Source: Promicromonosporaceae bacterium (GTDB lineage: Bacteria > Actinomycetota > Actinomycetes > Actinomycetales > Cellulomonadaceae). From it: a stretch of DNA of 7,519 nt. Of this stretch, positions 1 through 6,562 are shown one piece after another; positions within the stretch are counted from its first letter, which is position 1, and the number at the start of each line of letters is the position of its first letter. Under the pieces are notes generated by a model. The model saw only the letters and a list, made by a program, of their open reading frames with translations. It searched no databases and was not told where the DNA came from. The position numbers and the translations under genes were made by a program. The stretch is taken from positions 1 to 7,519 of the forward strand of contig WRIF01000067.1 of the NCBI GenBank assembly GCA_009782865.1, read 5' to 3'.

Positions 1-768
1 GGCCACGGCGATGACCTCGACGAAGCGGGCGAAGACGTGGGCCAGGGGCAGGAACAGCATGGCGCGGCCTTGCCCGTTGAAGACCTCGCGGATGTCTGCG
101 ACCGTGTTGAGGGCGGTCATGGCGAAGTTGCCATGCGTCAGCTCGACGCCCTTGGGGCGGCCGGTGGTGCCGGAGGTGTAGATGATGGTGGCCAGGTCGT
201 TGAGGGTGGACAGGTGGCGGCGGCGCTCGATCTCGGCGTCCGGGACCTGCGCGCCGAGCGCGGTCAGGGCCTCGATGGCGCCGCCCTCACCCGCGCCTGA
301 GGCGGGGTCGAGGACCAGTACCTCGCGGCAGAGGGGGGTGCGCTCGCGGACCGAGGCCACGGTGGCGGCGTTGGCGTCGGTCTCGACGACAAGCACCGAG
401 ACGTCGGCGTCGGAAAGGATCCACTCCACCTGGTCGGCCGATGAAGTCTCGTAGATGGGCACGGGGACGGCGCCGGCCGCCCAGGCGGCGAAGTCAAGCA
501 CGGTCCACTCGTAGCGGGTGCGGCTCATGATGCCGACCTTGTCGCCGGGGTCAATGCCCAGGGAGACCAGGCCCTTGGCCACGGCCACGATCTGGCGGTT
601 GAACTCCGCGACGGAGACCTTCTCCCACGTCTCGCCGCGCTGCACCTCGGCCAGGGTCGAGTCTGGCTCTACTCGGAGGCGCTCGCGCAGGATGGCGTCG
701 ATGTTGGTGGCTTCGGGCAGCGTCAAGCGCAGCGGCTGCGTGGATTCGGTGGTTACCTCTTGGCTCAT
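1..768 (-). CDS. fadD: Long-chain fatty-acid--CoA ligase (FadD15-type), N-terminal part, truncated by the window edge
   Basis: AMP-forming ligase that activates long-chain fatty acids to acyl-CoA through an acyl-adenylate, feeding lipid synthesis or beta-oxidation in the cytoplasm. The minus frame is open from the ATG at 766-768 to base 1 (256 codons). It carries the adenylate-forming P-loop YTSGTTGRPKG at residues 197-207, followed by VELTHGN. Other visible family motifs are RYEWTVLDFA near 85-94, PIYETSSADQVEWIL near 104-118, and LFLPLAHVFAR near 238-248. Family members are about 600 residues, so more than half, including the C-terminal lid with the catalytic lysine, lies outside the window. 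No clear Shine-Dalgarno sequence precedes the start, and a promoter-like element lies close upstream, so the message may be leaderless or nearly so. It points the same way as the ABC operon but is separated by 103 bases and a hairpin, so it is probably an independent housekeeping gene. Confidence 0.95.
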   Translation of the reverse strand, partial: MSQEVTTESTQPLRLTLPEATNIDAILRERLRVEPDSTLAEVQRGETWEKVSVAEFNRQIVAVAKGLVSLGIDPGDKVGIMSRTRYEWTVLDFAAWAAGAVPVPIYETSSADQVEWILSDADVSVLVVETDANAATVASVRERTPLCREVLVLDPASGAGEGGAIEALTALGAQVPDAEIERRRHLSTLNDLATIIYTSGTTGRPKGVELTHGNFAMTALNTVADIREVFNGQGRAMLFLPLAHVFARFVEVIAVA

Positions 769-778
769 GCGGTCAATC

Positions 779-808
779 TTGCTAGGCGAGCCCGGGGGGC
801 GATGGCAA
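779..808 (-). promoter_or_regulatory. Candidate promoter of the acyl-CoA ligase gene
   Basis: On the minus strand TTGCCA (808-803) matches the -35 consensus at five of six bases. It is followed after 18 bases by TAGCAA (784-779), a weak -10. An overlapping alternative -10 is CAAGAT (781-776), which ends seven bases before the ATG at 768. Either choice would start transcription at or just before the ATG, which agrees with the missing Shine-Dalgarno sequence. This is inference from spacing and consensus only. Confidence 0.35.
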
Positions 809-835
809 CGAAATGCCTCAGGATGCGCGGCGGGT

Positions 836-854
836 TTTGGAGGTTTCCTCCAAA
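836..854 (-). terminator. Perfect 8-bp hairpin after the ABC operon (terminator or operator)
   Basis: TTTGGAGG (836-843), three T bases (844-846) and CCTCCAAA (847-854) form a perfect inverted repeat with a 3-base loop. It begins 18 bases past the permease stop codon in the direction of transcription. No T-run follows on the minus strand, so it is not a textbook intrinsic terminator, though actinobacterial terminators often lack the T-run. Because it also lies upstream of the ligase promoter candidate, it could instead be a repressor site. Confidence 0.45.
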
Positions 855-871
855 GCGTCGGTGACGGCGCC

Positions 872-2092
872 CTAGGCCGCTCGCAGGGCGGCGGTTGGTG
901 GAACATGGGCGGCGCGCACGGCGGGCTGCAGGCCGGCCAGGCAGCCGATCAGCAGGGAGATGGCGGGTCCGGCCAAGAGCACCAGGCCGGGGATCGCTAG
1001 CGGCTGGGCGCTCACCTGGGCGATGGTCACCGCCGCCGCCACCCCGAGGGTCAGTCCCCCTAGGCCCCCCAGCACGGAAAGCGCGGCGGCCTCGGTGACA
1101 AACTGGGCCGCCACCTGGCCGGGCCGGGCGCCCAGCGCCCGCCGCACTCCAATCTCCGCCCGTCGCTCCATGACCGCCACGATCATGGTGTTGGCTATCC
1201 CGACTCCCCCCACCACCAGGGAGATGCCGCCAAGGGCGAGACCAAGGGTGGCGAGGGCGTCGTCGGTCATCTCGCGGGCGGCGATCAGGTCACCCATCCC
1301 ACTGAAGTTCGCCCACTGCGGGGAGCCGGGGCGGGCGGCGCTAGCCAGGGTTTGGCGGAGGTCGGCTATCTTGCCAGGGGCGGCGCGCACGAAGATCTGG
1401 GAGATCTCCCCGATGTCATCAACGCCGGCAAAGGCCGCACGCACCCACTGGTCGCCCAGGATGGCGGCGGTGTCTATGTCGCCCCCTGCCAGGCCCGAGT
1501 CAGCGAGGATGCCCAATACGCCGTACCACTGCCCGCCGATGTAGAGGAGGTCGCCGGGCTGAGTGATTCCGAGGCGTTCGGCGGCCGTCGCCCCCAGCAC
1601 GGTTACGGGCAGGGCCCGGGTGGCGTCGTCGAACCAGCGCCCGGCGGCCAGGTGGGCGTCGAGGGCGGCGAGTAGATCGGGGCGGGCCACGGCCACCGAG
1701 AGGCCACCGGTGGCGGTGGCCGGAACCAGGTCATTGCGGAACACGCCCAGCCCGGCAGGCGTGGTCTCCATTACGCCGATGCGTTCGACGTGGTCTTGCC
1801 GGGCAATCGCTTGAGGGGCGGTCTGCGGCAGCGGCACCTGTTCGCCACCGGGATCGCGCGCGGGGGTGACGATGGCGAGGTTGGCTCCCATGGCGTCGAA
1901 CTCGGCCTGCAGGTGCGCCTGATTGGAGGCGGCAGCGGAGGTCAGGGCGACCAGGGAGGCGATGCCAAGCGCGATGCCGAGCGAGGCCAGGGCCGTGCGT
2001 TGCGGGCGCCCGGTGACGCCCAGCAGGGCGGTGCGTGACAGGTCGGCCGGGGACAGGTGCTTCCGTCGCAGCCGGGGGAGGGGGCTAACCAT
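872..2092 (-). CDS. MacB/FtsX-type ABC transporter permease
   Basis: Membrane subunit of a MacB-family (type VII, mechanotransmission) ABC system, 406 residues. The architecture is one N-terminal membrane helix (about residues 33-54), an extracytoplasmic domain of roughly 220 residues, and three C-terminal helices (about 283-307, 336-360, 369-388). After the second helix comes the family hallmark MERRAEIGVRRALGARPGQV, the coupling region that contacts the ATPase. The start is placed at the ATG at 2092 because AGGAGG (complement of 2102-2107) lies nine bases upstream. The open frame extends to 2164, but that extra N-terminus would lie inside the ATPase gene. The chosen start overlaps the ATPase stop by 8 bases, implying translational coupling. 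MacB-type permeases do not move substrate through their own membrane helices. They drive an extracytoplasmic adaptor, here the product at 2777-3868. The substrate cannot be told from the sequence. Confidence 0.93.
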   Translation of the reverse strand: MVSPLPRLRRKHLSPADLSRTALLGVTGRPQRTALASLGIALGIASLVALTSAAASNQAHLQAEFDAMGANLAIVTPARDPGGEQVPLPQTAPQAIARQDHVERIGVMETTPAGLGVFRNDLVPATATGGLSVAVARPDLLAALDAHLAAGRWFDDATRALPVTVLGATAAERLGITQPGDLLYIGGQWYGVLGILADSGLAGGDIDTAAILGDQWVRAAFAGVDDIGEISQIFVRAAPGKIADLRQTLASAARPGSPQWANFSGMGDLIAAREMTDDALATLGLALGGISLVVGGVGIANTMIVAVMERRAEIGVRRALGARPGQVAAQFVTEAAALSVLGGLGGLTLGVAAAVTIAQVSAQPLAIPGLVLLAGPAISLLIGCLAGLQPAVRAAHVPPTAALRAA

Positions 2093-2780
2093 GATGGCCG
2101 ACCTCCTGGGTGGCGTGACCGTCGAGGATCTGAATCCGCCGGTCGAACTTGGCGGCGATGGCATGATCGTGGGTGACGATCACCACGGCGGTGCCCCGGT
2201 CTGCGACCTGCGCCAGCAGGTCAATCACCATCTCGCCGGTGGCGGAGTCGAGGGCGCCGGTGGGTTCATCGGCAAAGAGCACCGCCGGCTTGCGGATGAG
2301 GGCGCGGGCGATGGCCACCCGCTGCTGTTCCCCGCCGGACATCATCTTTGGCCGATGCCCAAGCCGATGGCCTAGCCCAACCGACTCCAGGGCGGCCACC
2401 GCCCGCCGGTTGCGTTCGCTATGGCTGACCCCGGAGTAGAGCAGGCCGGTAGCCACGTTCCCGACGGCCGTCAGGGTGGGCATCAGGTGGAATTGTTGGA
2501 AGACGAAGCCGATGGATTGGGCACGAACGGCCGAGCGTTCCCATTCGCGCAGGGCGGTCACCTCGCGTCCCTGCACCAGTACCCGACCGGTGGACGGCGT
2601 TTCTAGGGTGCCCAGAATGGTCAACAGGGTGGACTTCCCCGAGCCGGAGGGCCCGACAATCACTACCTGTTCTGCTGGATCGATGGTCAGGGAGGTCGGC
2701 TGCAACACCGTCATGTCGACCCCACCGGTTGCATAGGCCTTCGAGACCTCATGGGCCGCGATCACGGGGATGGCGCTCAT
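2085..2780 (-). CDS. MacB/LolD-type ABC transporter ATP-binding protein
   Basis: Cytoplasmic ATPase of 231 residues that powers the permease encoded just downstream. All nucleotide-binding motifs are present in order: Walker [10 protein letters not shown] at 43-51, Q-loop in FVFQQF with Gln95/Gln96, signature [15 protein letters not shown] near 147-161 (Met in place of the usual Leu), Walker B VLFADEP with catalytic Glu172, D-loop ALD at 176-178, and H-loop His204 in VTHD. Length and motif spacing fit the family, so the protein looks intact and active. The MacB/LolD class is indicated by the [18 protein letters not shown] stretch and by the adjoining FtsX-type permease. Its ATG overlaps the adaptor stop in an ATGA junction, and its own end overlaps the permease start by 8 bases, so it is the third gene of a tightly coupled operon. 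The start has no strong Shine-Dalgarno sequence, consistent with reinitiation. Confidence 0.95.
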   Translation of the reverse strand: MSAIPVIAAHEVSKAYATGGVDMTVLQPTSLTIDPAEQVVIVGPSGSGKSTLLTILGTLETPSTGRVLVQGREVTALREWERSAVRAQSIGFVFQQFHLMPTLTAVGNVATGLLYSGVSHSERNRRAVAALESVGLGHRLGHRPKMMSGGEQQRVAIARALIRKPAVLFADEPTGALDSATGEMVIDLLAQVADRGTAVVIVTHDHAIAAKFDRRIQILDGHATQEVGHHG

Positions 2781-3868
2781 CTGCTCAGCACCACCAGGTC
2801 ACCGGCGGACAGGGCACCGCCCAGGATTTGGACGCGGGCGTCTGCCACCAGGCCGATCTCTACGTCGACCCGCCGGAAGGCCTCGCCGTCCCACACCTCG
2901 ACCGCGTATCCGCCATCGACGGTGGCCAGGATGGCGGTGGCCGGGACGATGAGGGTGGCTGTCTCCTCCTCGCCTGGACCTTGCGGGCCGACGGTGATGC
3001 GGACGCTGCTCCCGGCGGCCCCCGCCAGGGCCTCCTGATCCGCGATGTCCACGGTGGCGGTCGCCGGAGTGGTGCCCTGGCCGTCCGGCAGCGGTTCACC
3101 GCCACCATCAACTGCGGCAAGGACGCCCGGCACCTCGGTGCCGTCGCGCAGGGCCACCGTGACCGCCGTGCCGGGGACCAGATCGCGGGCTTGGGCCTCC
3201 GTGAGCAGGACACTGCCGTGCATGGCGGTCGCCCCAATCGTCGCCGGGCTGACCCCCGTATCCCCCAGCCGCGCCGACACGCTGGCGATGCGGACGGGCG
3301 CAGCCTGGGCAAGCACCACGGAGTTCGCCGCGAATCGTCCGGTCACCTCGACTCCCAACTCCCGCTGCCAGGCCCGCACGGCGAGTCGGGTGGAATCGTC
3401 GAAGCGCCCACTCGGCTCCGCCGTATCCAGGAAGCTGAGGTCAATCAGGTTGCGCTGCAACTGGGCGACATCCGCGCAGGGCCGTTCGCGGGTACAGGAG
3501 GTGGCGGTGGACAGGTCCCGCCAAAACGGCGCTTCCCCGGTGAACAGGACGACGGGGCTGCCGTCAACCGCGAACAGCGGTTCCCCGTGACCTACACCCT
3601 GCCCGACCTCCGGCAGGGCCGTGATCATTCCCTGTGCCACCGGCAGCGGCTCGGGTTCGCCAAACGAGAGGCGGCCGTTGAGCCGCAGGTCACTGGTCAG
3701 CGTCCCGTACTCCACCGGGGTGGTTATGGGTTCGGTGGCGCTCGCGGACGTGGCTGCTTCGGAATCGGTGAGCAGGCGCTGCGCGACGACGCCGAGGCCG
3801 ACGCCGAGCGCCGCGGTCAGCACCACCAGCAGGAGGCGCCGCGGCCGGGAGGATTTGCGGGCGTTCAC
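2777..3868 (-). CDS. Membrane-anchored efflux adaptor with peptidoglycan-binding domain
   Basis: Extracytoplasmic adaptor (HlyD/MacA-like) of 363 residues, expected to link the MacB-type pump to the cell wall. Residues 1-11 are basic and 12-33 form a hydrophobic anchor with no clear cleavage site. A lipoyl-like beta region lies about 52-110 (VAQGMITALPEVGQGVGHGE). A peptidoglycan_binding_1-type helical domain spans about 130-180 (DVAQLQRNLIDLSFL, then GRFDDSTRLAVRAWQRELGV). The C-terminal half is beta-rich, like adaptor barrel and membrane-proximal domains (TATLIVPATAIL near 303-314). Cys125 and Cys131 bracket a loop just before the wall-binding helices and could form a disulfide outside the cell. 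The start is a GTG whose GTGA overlaps the lipoprotein stop by 4 bases, with GGAG 11 bases upstream. In a monoderm cell there is no TolC, so wall binding probably replaces outer-membrane docking; that last point is inference. Confidence 0.88.
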   Translation of the reverse strand: MNARKSSRPRRLLLVVLTAALGVGLGVVAQRLLTDSEAATSASATEPITTPVEYGTLTSDLRLNGRLSFGEPEPLPVAQGMITALPEVGQGVGHGEPLFAVDGSPVVLFTGEAPFWRDLSTATSCTRERPCADVAQLQRNLIDLSFLDTAEPSGRFDDSTRLAVRAWQRELGVEVTGRFAANSVVLAQAAPVRIASVSARLGDTGVSPATIGATAMHGSVLLTEAQARDLVPGTAVTVALRDGTEVPGVLAAVDGGGEPLPDGQGTTPATATVDIADQEALAGAAGSSVRITVGPQGPGEEETATLIVPATAILATVDGGYAVEVWDGEAFRRVDVEIGLVADARVQILGGALSAGDLVVLSR

Positions 3869-4605
3869 GGTGCCATGAACTCCATGACCACGTCGATGAC
3901 GGCGGGGTCGGTGGACTGCAGGTTGATCGAGAAGAGGTCGCCTTCCTCCCAGACGGCCTCAAACAGGGCGCGCACATCGGTGGCGGTGACCTGCGCGGGG
4001 ATGACGATTCCCGGGAAGGTGGGGTCGGGGTCGGCCACCCAGGCGAAACCGGCCTCGCGGGCACGCTGCGCAAAGCGGAGGGCATCGTCGTTGGTGGAGA
4101 GCTGTTGGTTACCCGCCGTCGCCTCTTCTAGTGAGGGCTGGGCGAAGTCGGGTACCTGCTCCTCGCAGGAGAGCCAGGCGTCGAAGGCTTGGGGGTCGTC
4201 GGCAAAGAAGTCGGCAGAGGCCGGGGCCGCCCAGGTGGGGCCATCGATGCTGGGCCGCAGGCGGGCCAGTTCAAGGTCGCTGTGGGCGGCACCTGCCTCA
4301 TCCGAGACGGGCACCATGACAAAGCCGATCCCGCCGACGACGTCGGCCTCGATTCCATTGGCCTGCAGGCAGGTCAGGAAGCGGCCAATGGGGTCATCGG
4401 AGGCGCCTGGGGTTTCAGGGGACGGCGCAGCGGGAATGGTCTCCACCCCTGCCGGGTCTGGAGCGGCGGTGCTCGTGGCGGCGGGCAGGTAGCCGGAGGA
4501 GGCGCAGCCGCCGAGGGAGGCAAGGCCGAGGCCGGCCGCGAGGGCGGTGCAGGCGACCGCAGTGCGGGGGTGGCGGGAACGGCGGGGGTGGGTTTGATTG
4601 TTCAT
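3865..4605 (-). CDS. Putative lipoprotein of unknown function, first gene of the ABC operon
   Basis: A 246-residue protein with a basic N-terminus (PRRSRHPR), a hydrophobic stretch (about 16-31) and a lipobox LGGC giving lipidated Cys34. A Ser/Ala/Pro/Thr-rich linker (about 35-70) would lift a globular domain off the membrane. The domain has two similar segments, 75-100 and 177-204, each starting Arg-Phe, with Gly nine residues later and Phe 20 residues later, then a Val/Ile-rich strand ending in Pro. The first has Cys79 at the fourth position after Arg75; the second has Arg181 there. Cys147 (WLSCEEQ) is the only other cysteine in the mature domain and may pair with Cys79. The ATG at 4605 is chosen because it puts the basic-hydrophobic-LGGC order at the N-terminus and has AGGA seven bases upstream. 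The frame opens earlier, at 4683, but that would add 26 residues ahead of the signal and cross the intergenic operator. I do not recognise a named family. Its place in the operon suggests an accessory substrate-binding, sensing or shielding role for the exporter. Confidence 0.85.
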   Translation of the reverse strand: MNNQTHPRRSRHPRTAVACTALAAGLGLASLGGCASSGYLPAATSTAAPDPAGVETIPAAPSPETPGASDDPIGRFLTCLQANGIEADVVGGIGFVMVPVSDEAGAAHSDLELARLRPSIDGPTWAAPASADFFADDPQAFDAWLSCEEQVPDFAQPSLEEATAGNQQLSTNDDALRFAQRAREAGFAWVADPDPTFPGIVIPAQVTATDVRALFEAVWEEGDLFSINLQSTDPAVIDVVMEFMAP

Positions 4606-4622
4606 GCCCCCATCCTGGGGGC
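4606..4622 (-). promoter_or_regulatory. Hairpin enclosing the lipoprotein ribosome-binding site
   Basis: In the minus-strand message GCCCCC, loop AGGAT, GGGGGC forms a perfect 6-bp all-GC stem that ends directly against the ATG at 4605. The loop holds AGGA, the only plausible Shine-Dalgarno sequence for the gene, seven bases before the start. Such a stem could lower or condition initiation on the first gene and, through coupling, on the whole operon. Confidence 0.5.
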
Positions 4623-4667
4623 CGGTCGGTAACGCCAGGGTGCCCGGCAAAGTAACCGGTCGGTTAC
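4622..4667. promoter_or_regulatory. Candidate operator array between the divergent operons
   Basis: GTAACCG-GT-CGGTTAC at 4652-4667 is a perfect inverted repeat with 7-base arms. CCGGTCGGTTAC inside it (4656-4667) recurs with one mismatch as CCGGTCGGTAAC at 4622-4633, 34 bases away and so a little over three helical turns. OmpR-class regulators commonly bind paired repeats near the promoters they control. This array sits between the regulator gene and the exporter operon, so it is the natural binding-site candidate for both. Which regulator binds it is inference. Confidence 0.55.
4649..4654 (-). promoter_or_regulatory. Candidate -10 element of the lipoprotein-ABC operon
   Basis: TACTTT on the minus strand (4654-4649) fits the TANNNT pattern and would give a leader of about 35-40 bases before the ATG at 4605. 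No acceptable -35 hexamer is seen at normal spacing. The palindrome at 4652-4667 occupies that side, which suits an activator-dependent promoter. Support is consensus only. Confidence 0.35.
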
Positions 4668-4691
4668 CGCCGCTGCGGGACAATGTTCGGT

Positions 4692-5366
4692 ATGAAGGTA
4701 CTGATCGTCGAAGACGACCGGCGGCTTGCGGCCACCCTCTCTAGGGGTCTGCGCAACGAGGGCTGGGCCGTCGATGCCGTCCACGACGGAACCGAGGCGC
4801 TGATCCGCCTGGGTGCCTCCGACTACGACGTCGTCATCCTGGATCGTGACCTACCGGGCGTTTCCGGGGACTCGGTGTGCGCCGCCCTGCGCGCCCAGGG
4901 ACACCCGGTTCGCATCCTGATGCTCACTGCCGCCGGAACCCTCGATGATCGCGTCGCTGGCCTCGATCTCGGTGCCGATGCCTACCTTCCCAAGCCGTTT
5001 GCCTACCTCGAACTCCTGGCCCACCTGCGGGCGCTCGGCCGGCGGGCGCCTTCGGCAGGGGCCATCGTCGCGGTCGGCTCCTTGCGCCTCGACGCCGCCC
5101 GTCGCACCGCGGAGCAGGCAGGAATGCCCCTGTCGCTGACCCCAAAGGAGCTCGCCGTGCTGGATGTGCTGCTAACCGCCCAGGGCGGTTGGGTGAGCGT
5201 TGACGAACTGCTGGACGAGGTATGGCATGAGACGGTTGAGCCTGATCGGGCCGTGGTGAAGGCCACCGTCTTCAAGCTCCGCCGCAAGCTTGTCGATCCG
5301 CGGGCCATCGAGAGCGGCGCCGCCTTCGGATACCGGGTGGTTGTCGCCCCCGAGGCTTCGTCATGA
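4692..5366 (+). CDS. OmpR-class response regulator of a two-component system
   Basis: DNA-binding response regulator of 224 residues. The receiver domain (about 1-115) has the acidic pair Asp8/Asp9, phospho-acceptor Asp51 in VVILDRDLPG, switch Thr79 in LMLTAAG, and Lys101 in LPKPF, so all active-site residues are present. A winged-helix output domain follows (about 125-220), with LSLTPKELAVLDVLL, VSVDELLDEVW and a recognition region around VVKATVFKLRRKL. Two starts are possible: ATG 4683 (adding Met-Phe-Gly) or ATG 4692. The latter is preferred because it gives the usual family N-terminus MKVLIVEDD, with GGGA 11 bases upstream. Its stop overlaps the kinase start in an ATGA junction. It is transcribed away from the lipoprotein-ABC operon across a region with a palindromic site, so it most likely controls that operon and possibly itself. 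Confidence 0.95.
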   Translation: MKVLIVEDDRRLAATLSRGLRNEGWAVDAVHDGTEALIRLGASDYDVVILDRDLPGVSGDSVCAALRAQGHPVRILMLTAAGTLDDRVAGLDLGADAYLPKPFAYLELLAHLRALGRRAPSAGAIVAVGSLRLDAARRTAEQAGMPLSLTPKELAVLDVLLTAQGGWVSVDELLDEVWHETVEPDRAVVKATVFKLRRKLVDPRAIESGAAFGYRVVVAPEASS

Positions 5367-6562
5367 TGCGTGGTGCCATTCGCCTCGGGGTTCGCGGTCG
5401 GCTGACGGCCTTGATCACCGCCACCCTGGCGCTAGCCTCAGTGGTGTTGGTGGCCGTGCTGTATCTCATCGTCAGACACTTGGTCACCAGCAACTTTGGG
5501 GTAGTGCAGTCCGTGCATGGTGGCGGAACGTTCGTGGGGGCAGGGCCCTTGGTGGTCCTGTCACGGGGTGACTCGGAGATACCGCCTGAAGTGCAGGAAA
5601 TAATCGACTCCCGGATCGCGGACCAGGTGGACACGGTATTCCGGCAGCTGCTCTCCTGGTCGGTGGCCATCCTGATCGCCTGCATCCTCATCGGCGCTGT
5701 GGCGGCCTGGCTGATGTCCCGGCATACCCTGACCCGTCTCACCGATATGGCTGCCACCGCCCAGGCCATCACCGAGACCGACCTGCACCGGCGACTGGCC
5801 CTGCCGGGGGCGGACGACGAGATCAAGGTTCTTGGTGACACGATTGACTCCATGCTGGAGCGCCTGGAGGAGGCCTTTGAGCGGCAGGACAGGTTCGTTG
5901 CCGGTGCCTCCCACGAGCTGCGCACCCCCTTGACCAGGGCTCATGCGGCCCTTGAGATACCCCTTCTGCAGGGCCGCGTCCCCTCGGACCTGGAACCAGA
6001 CATCCGCGAAGCCCTCGACGCCACCAGGCAGAGCGAAGACCTCATCGCCGCGCTCCTGACCATCGCGCGGACTCGCCGGGGAGCCCCAGCCCCTGCCGCC
6101 CCCTGTGACCTGGGCGAAGTGGTGGCGGCGTCGGCCCGGCGGTACAGCCAGCAGGCGACCGAGAACAGGCAGCGGTTGGCCATCGTGACCGAGGGGCAGG
6201 CACCGGCGGCGATTGACGAGACGGTGGCCGCGCTCGCCTTGGGAAACCTGCTGGATAACGCCATCAAGTACGGGACCGCTAGCAGCCCGATCACCGTCAC
6301 CACGGGGGCGGACGACACCGCCTGCTGGGTCGAAGTCGCCAGTGACGGACCCGACTTGACCTCCGTGGAGATCACGCAACTGATTGAGCCATTCCAGCGT
6401 GGCGAGCACACCCGGTTGAGCGGCGACGGCCTGGGCCTGGGCCTGAGCATTGTGGACGGCGCCGCTAGGTCGGTGGGAGGCGCCCTCACGCTTACCGCCC
6501 GCCCGGCCCCCAACTTCGGTCTCGTCGCCCGGATCGGGGTGCCTCGGATTAAAGTGCCCTGA
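5363..6562 (+). CDS. Membrane sensor histidine kinase, partner of the adjacent regulator
   Basis: Sensor kinase of 399 residues. The first membrane helix is about 14-37, an extracytoplasmic sensor loop of about 60 residues follows, and the second helix is about 97-118. Next come a HAMP linker (about 119-172), the dimerisation/phospho-acceptor box ASHELRTPLT with His184, the N-box GNLLDNAIKYG with Asn295 and Asn299, a G1-like segment ASDGPDLT with Asp328, an EPFQRGE segment at 342-348 and the G2 box GDGLGLGLSIV at 354-364. The G1 segment lacks the second Gly of the usual DxGxG, but the key Asp is kept. The ATG at 5363 overlaps the regulator stop by 4 bases, with GAGG seven bases upstream; the next codon is also ATG. 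The sensor loop is small, so it may detect its ligand within or next to the membrane, or with help from the lipoprotein or transporter; that is inference. The final residues and stop codon fall in the start of a 15-base tandem repeat. Confidence 0.94.
   Translation: MMRGAIRLGVRGRLTALITATLALASVVLVAVLYLIVRHLVTSNFGVVQSVHGGGTFVGAGPLVVLSRGDSEIPPEVQEIIDSRIADQVDTVFRQLLSWSVAILIACILIGAVAAWLMSRHTLTRLTDMAATAQAITETDLHRRLALPGADDEIKVLGDTIDSMLERLEEAFERQDRFVAGASHELRTPLTRAHAALEIPLLQGRVPSDLEPDIREALDATRQSEDLIAALLTIARTRRGAPAPAAPCDLGEVVAASARRYSQQATENRQRLAIVTEGQAPAAIDETVAALALGNLLDNAIKYGTASSPITVTTGADDTACWVEVASDGPDLTSVEITQLIEPFQRGEHTRLSGDGLGLGLSIVDGAARSVGGALTLTARPAPNFGLVARIGVPRIKVP

Noticed and set aside
2093..2164. 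An upstream in-frame ATG would lengthen the permease by 24 residues
   Set aside because: The extra segment lies inside the ATPase coding region and is unlike a permease N-terminus, while the ATG at 2092 has AGGAGG at nine bases.
2729..4492. A 587-codon open frame on the plus strand, antisense to the adaptor, lipoprotein and part of the ATPase gene
   Set aside because: Long antisense frames are common in very GC-rich DNA because stop codons are rare. Its translation is low-complexity Arg/Gly/Ala/Ser-rich with no motif, and all three opposing genes have clear domains.
4606..4683. An upstream in-frame start for the lipoprotein, adding 26 residues
   Set aside because: It would put the signal sequence in the middle of the N-terminus and make the palindromic operator region coding. 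The start at 4605 gives a normal lipoprotein signal.
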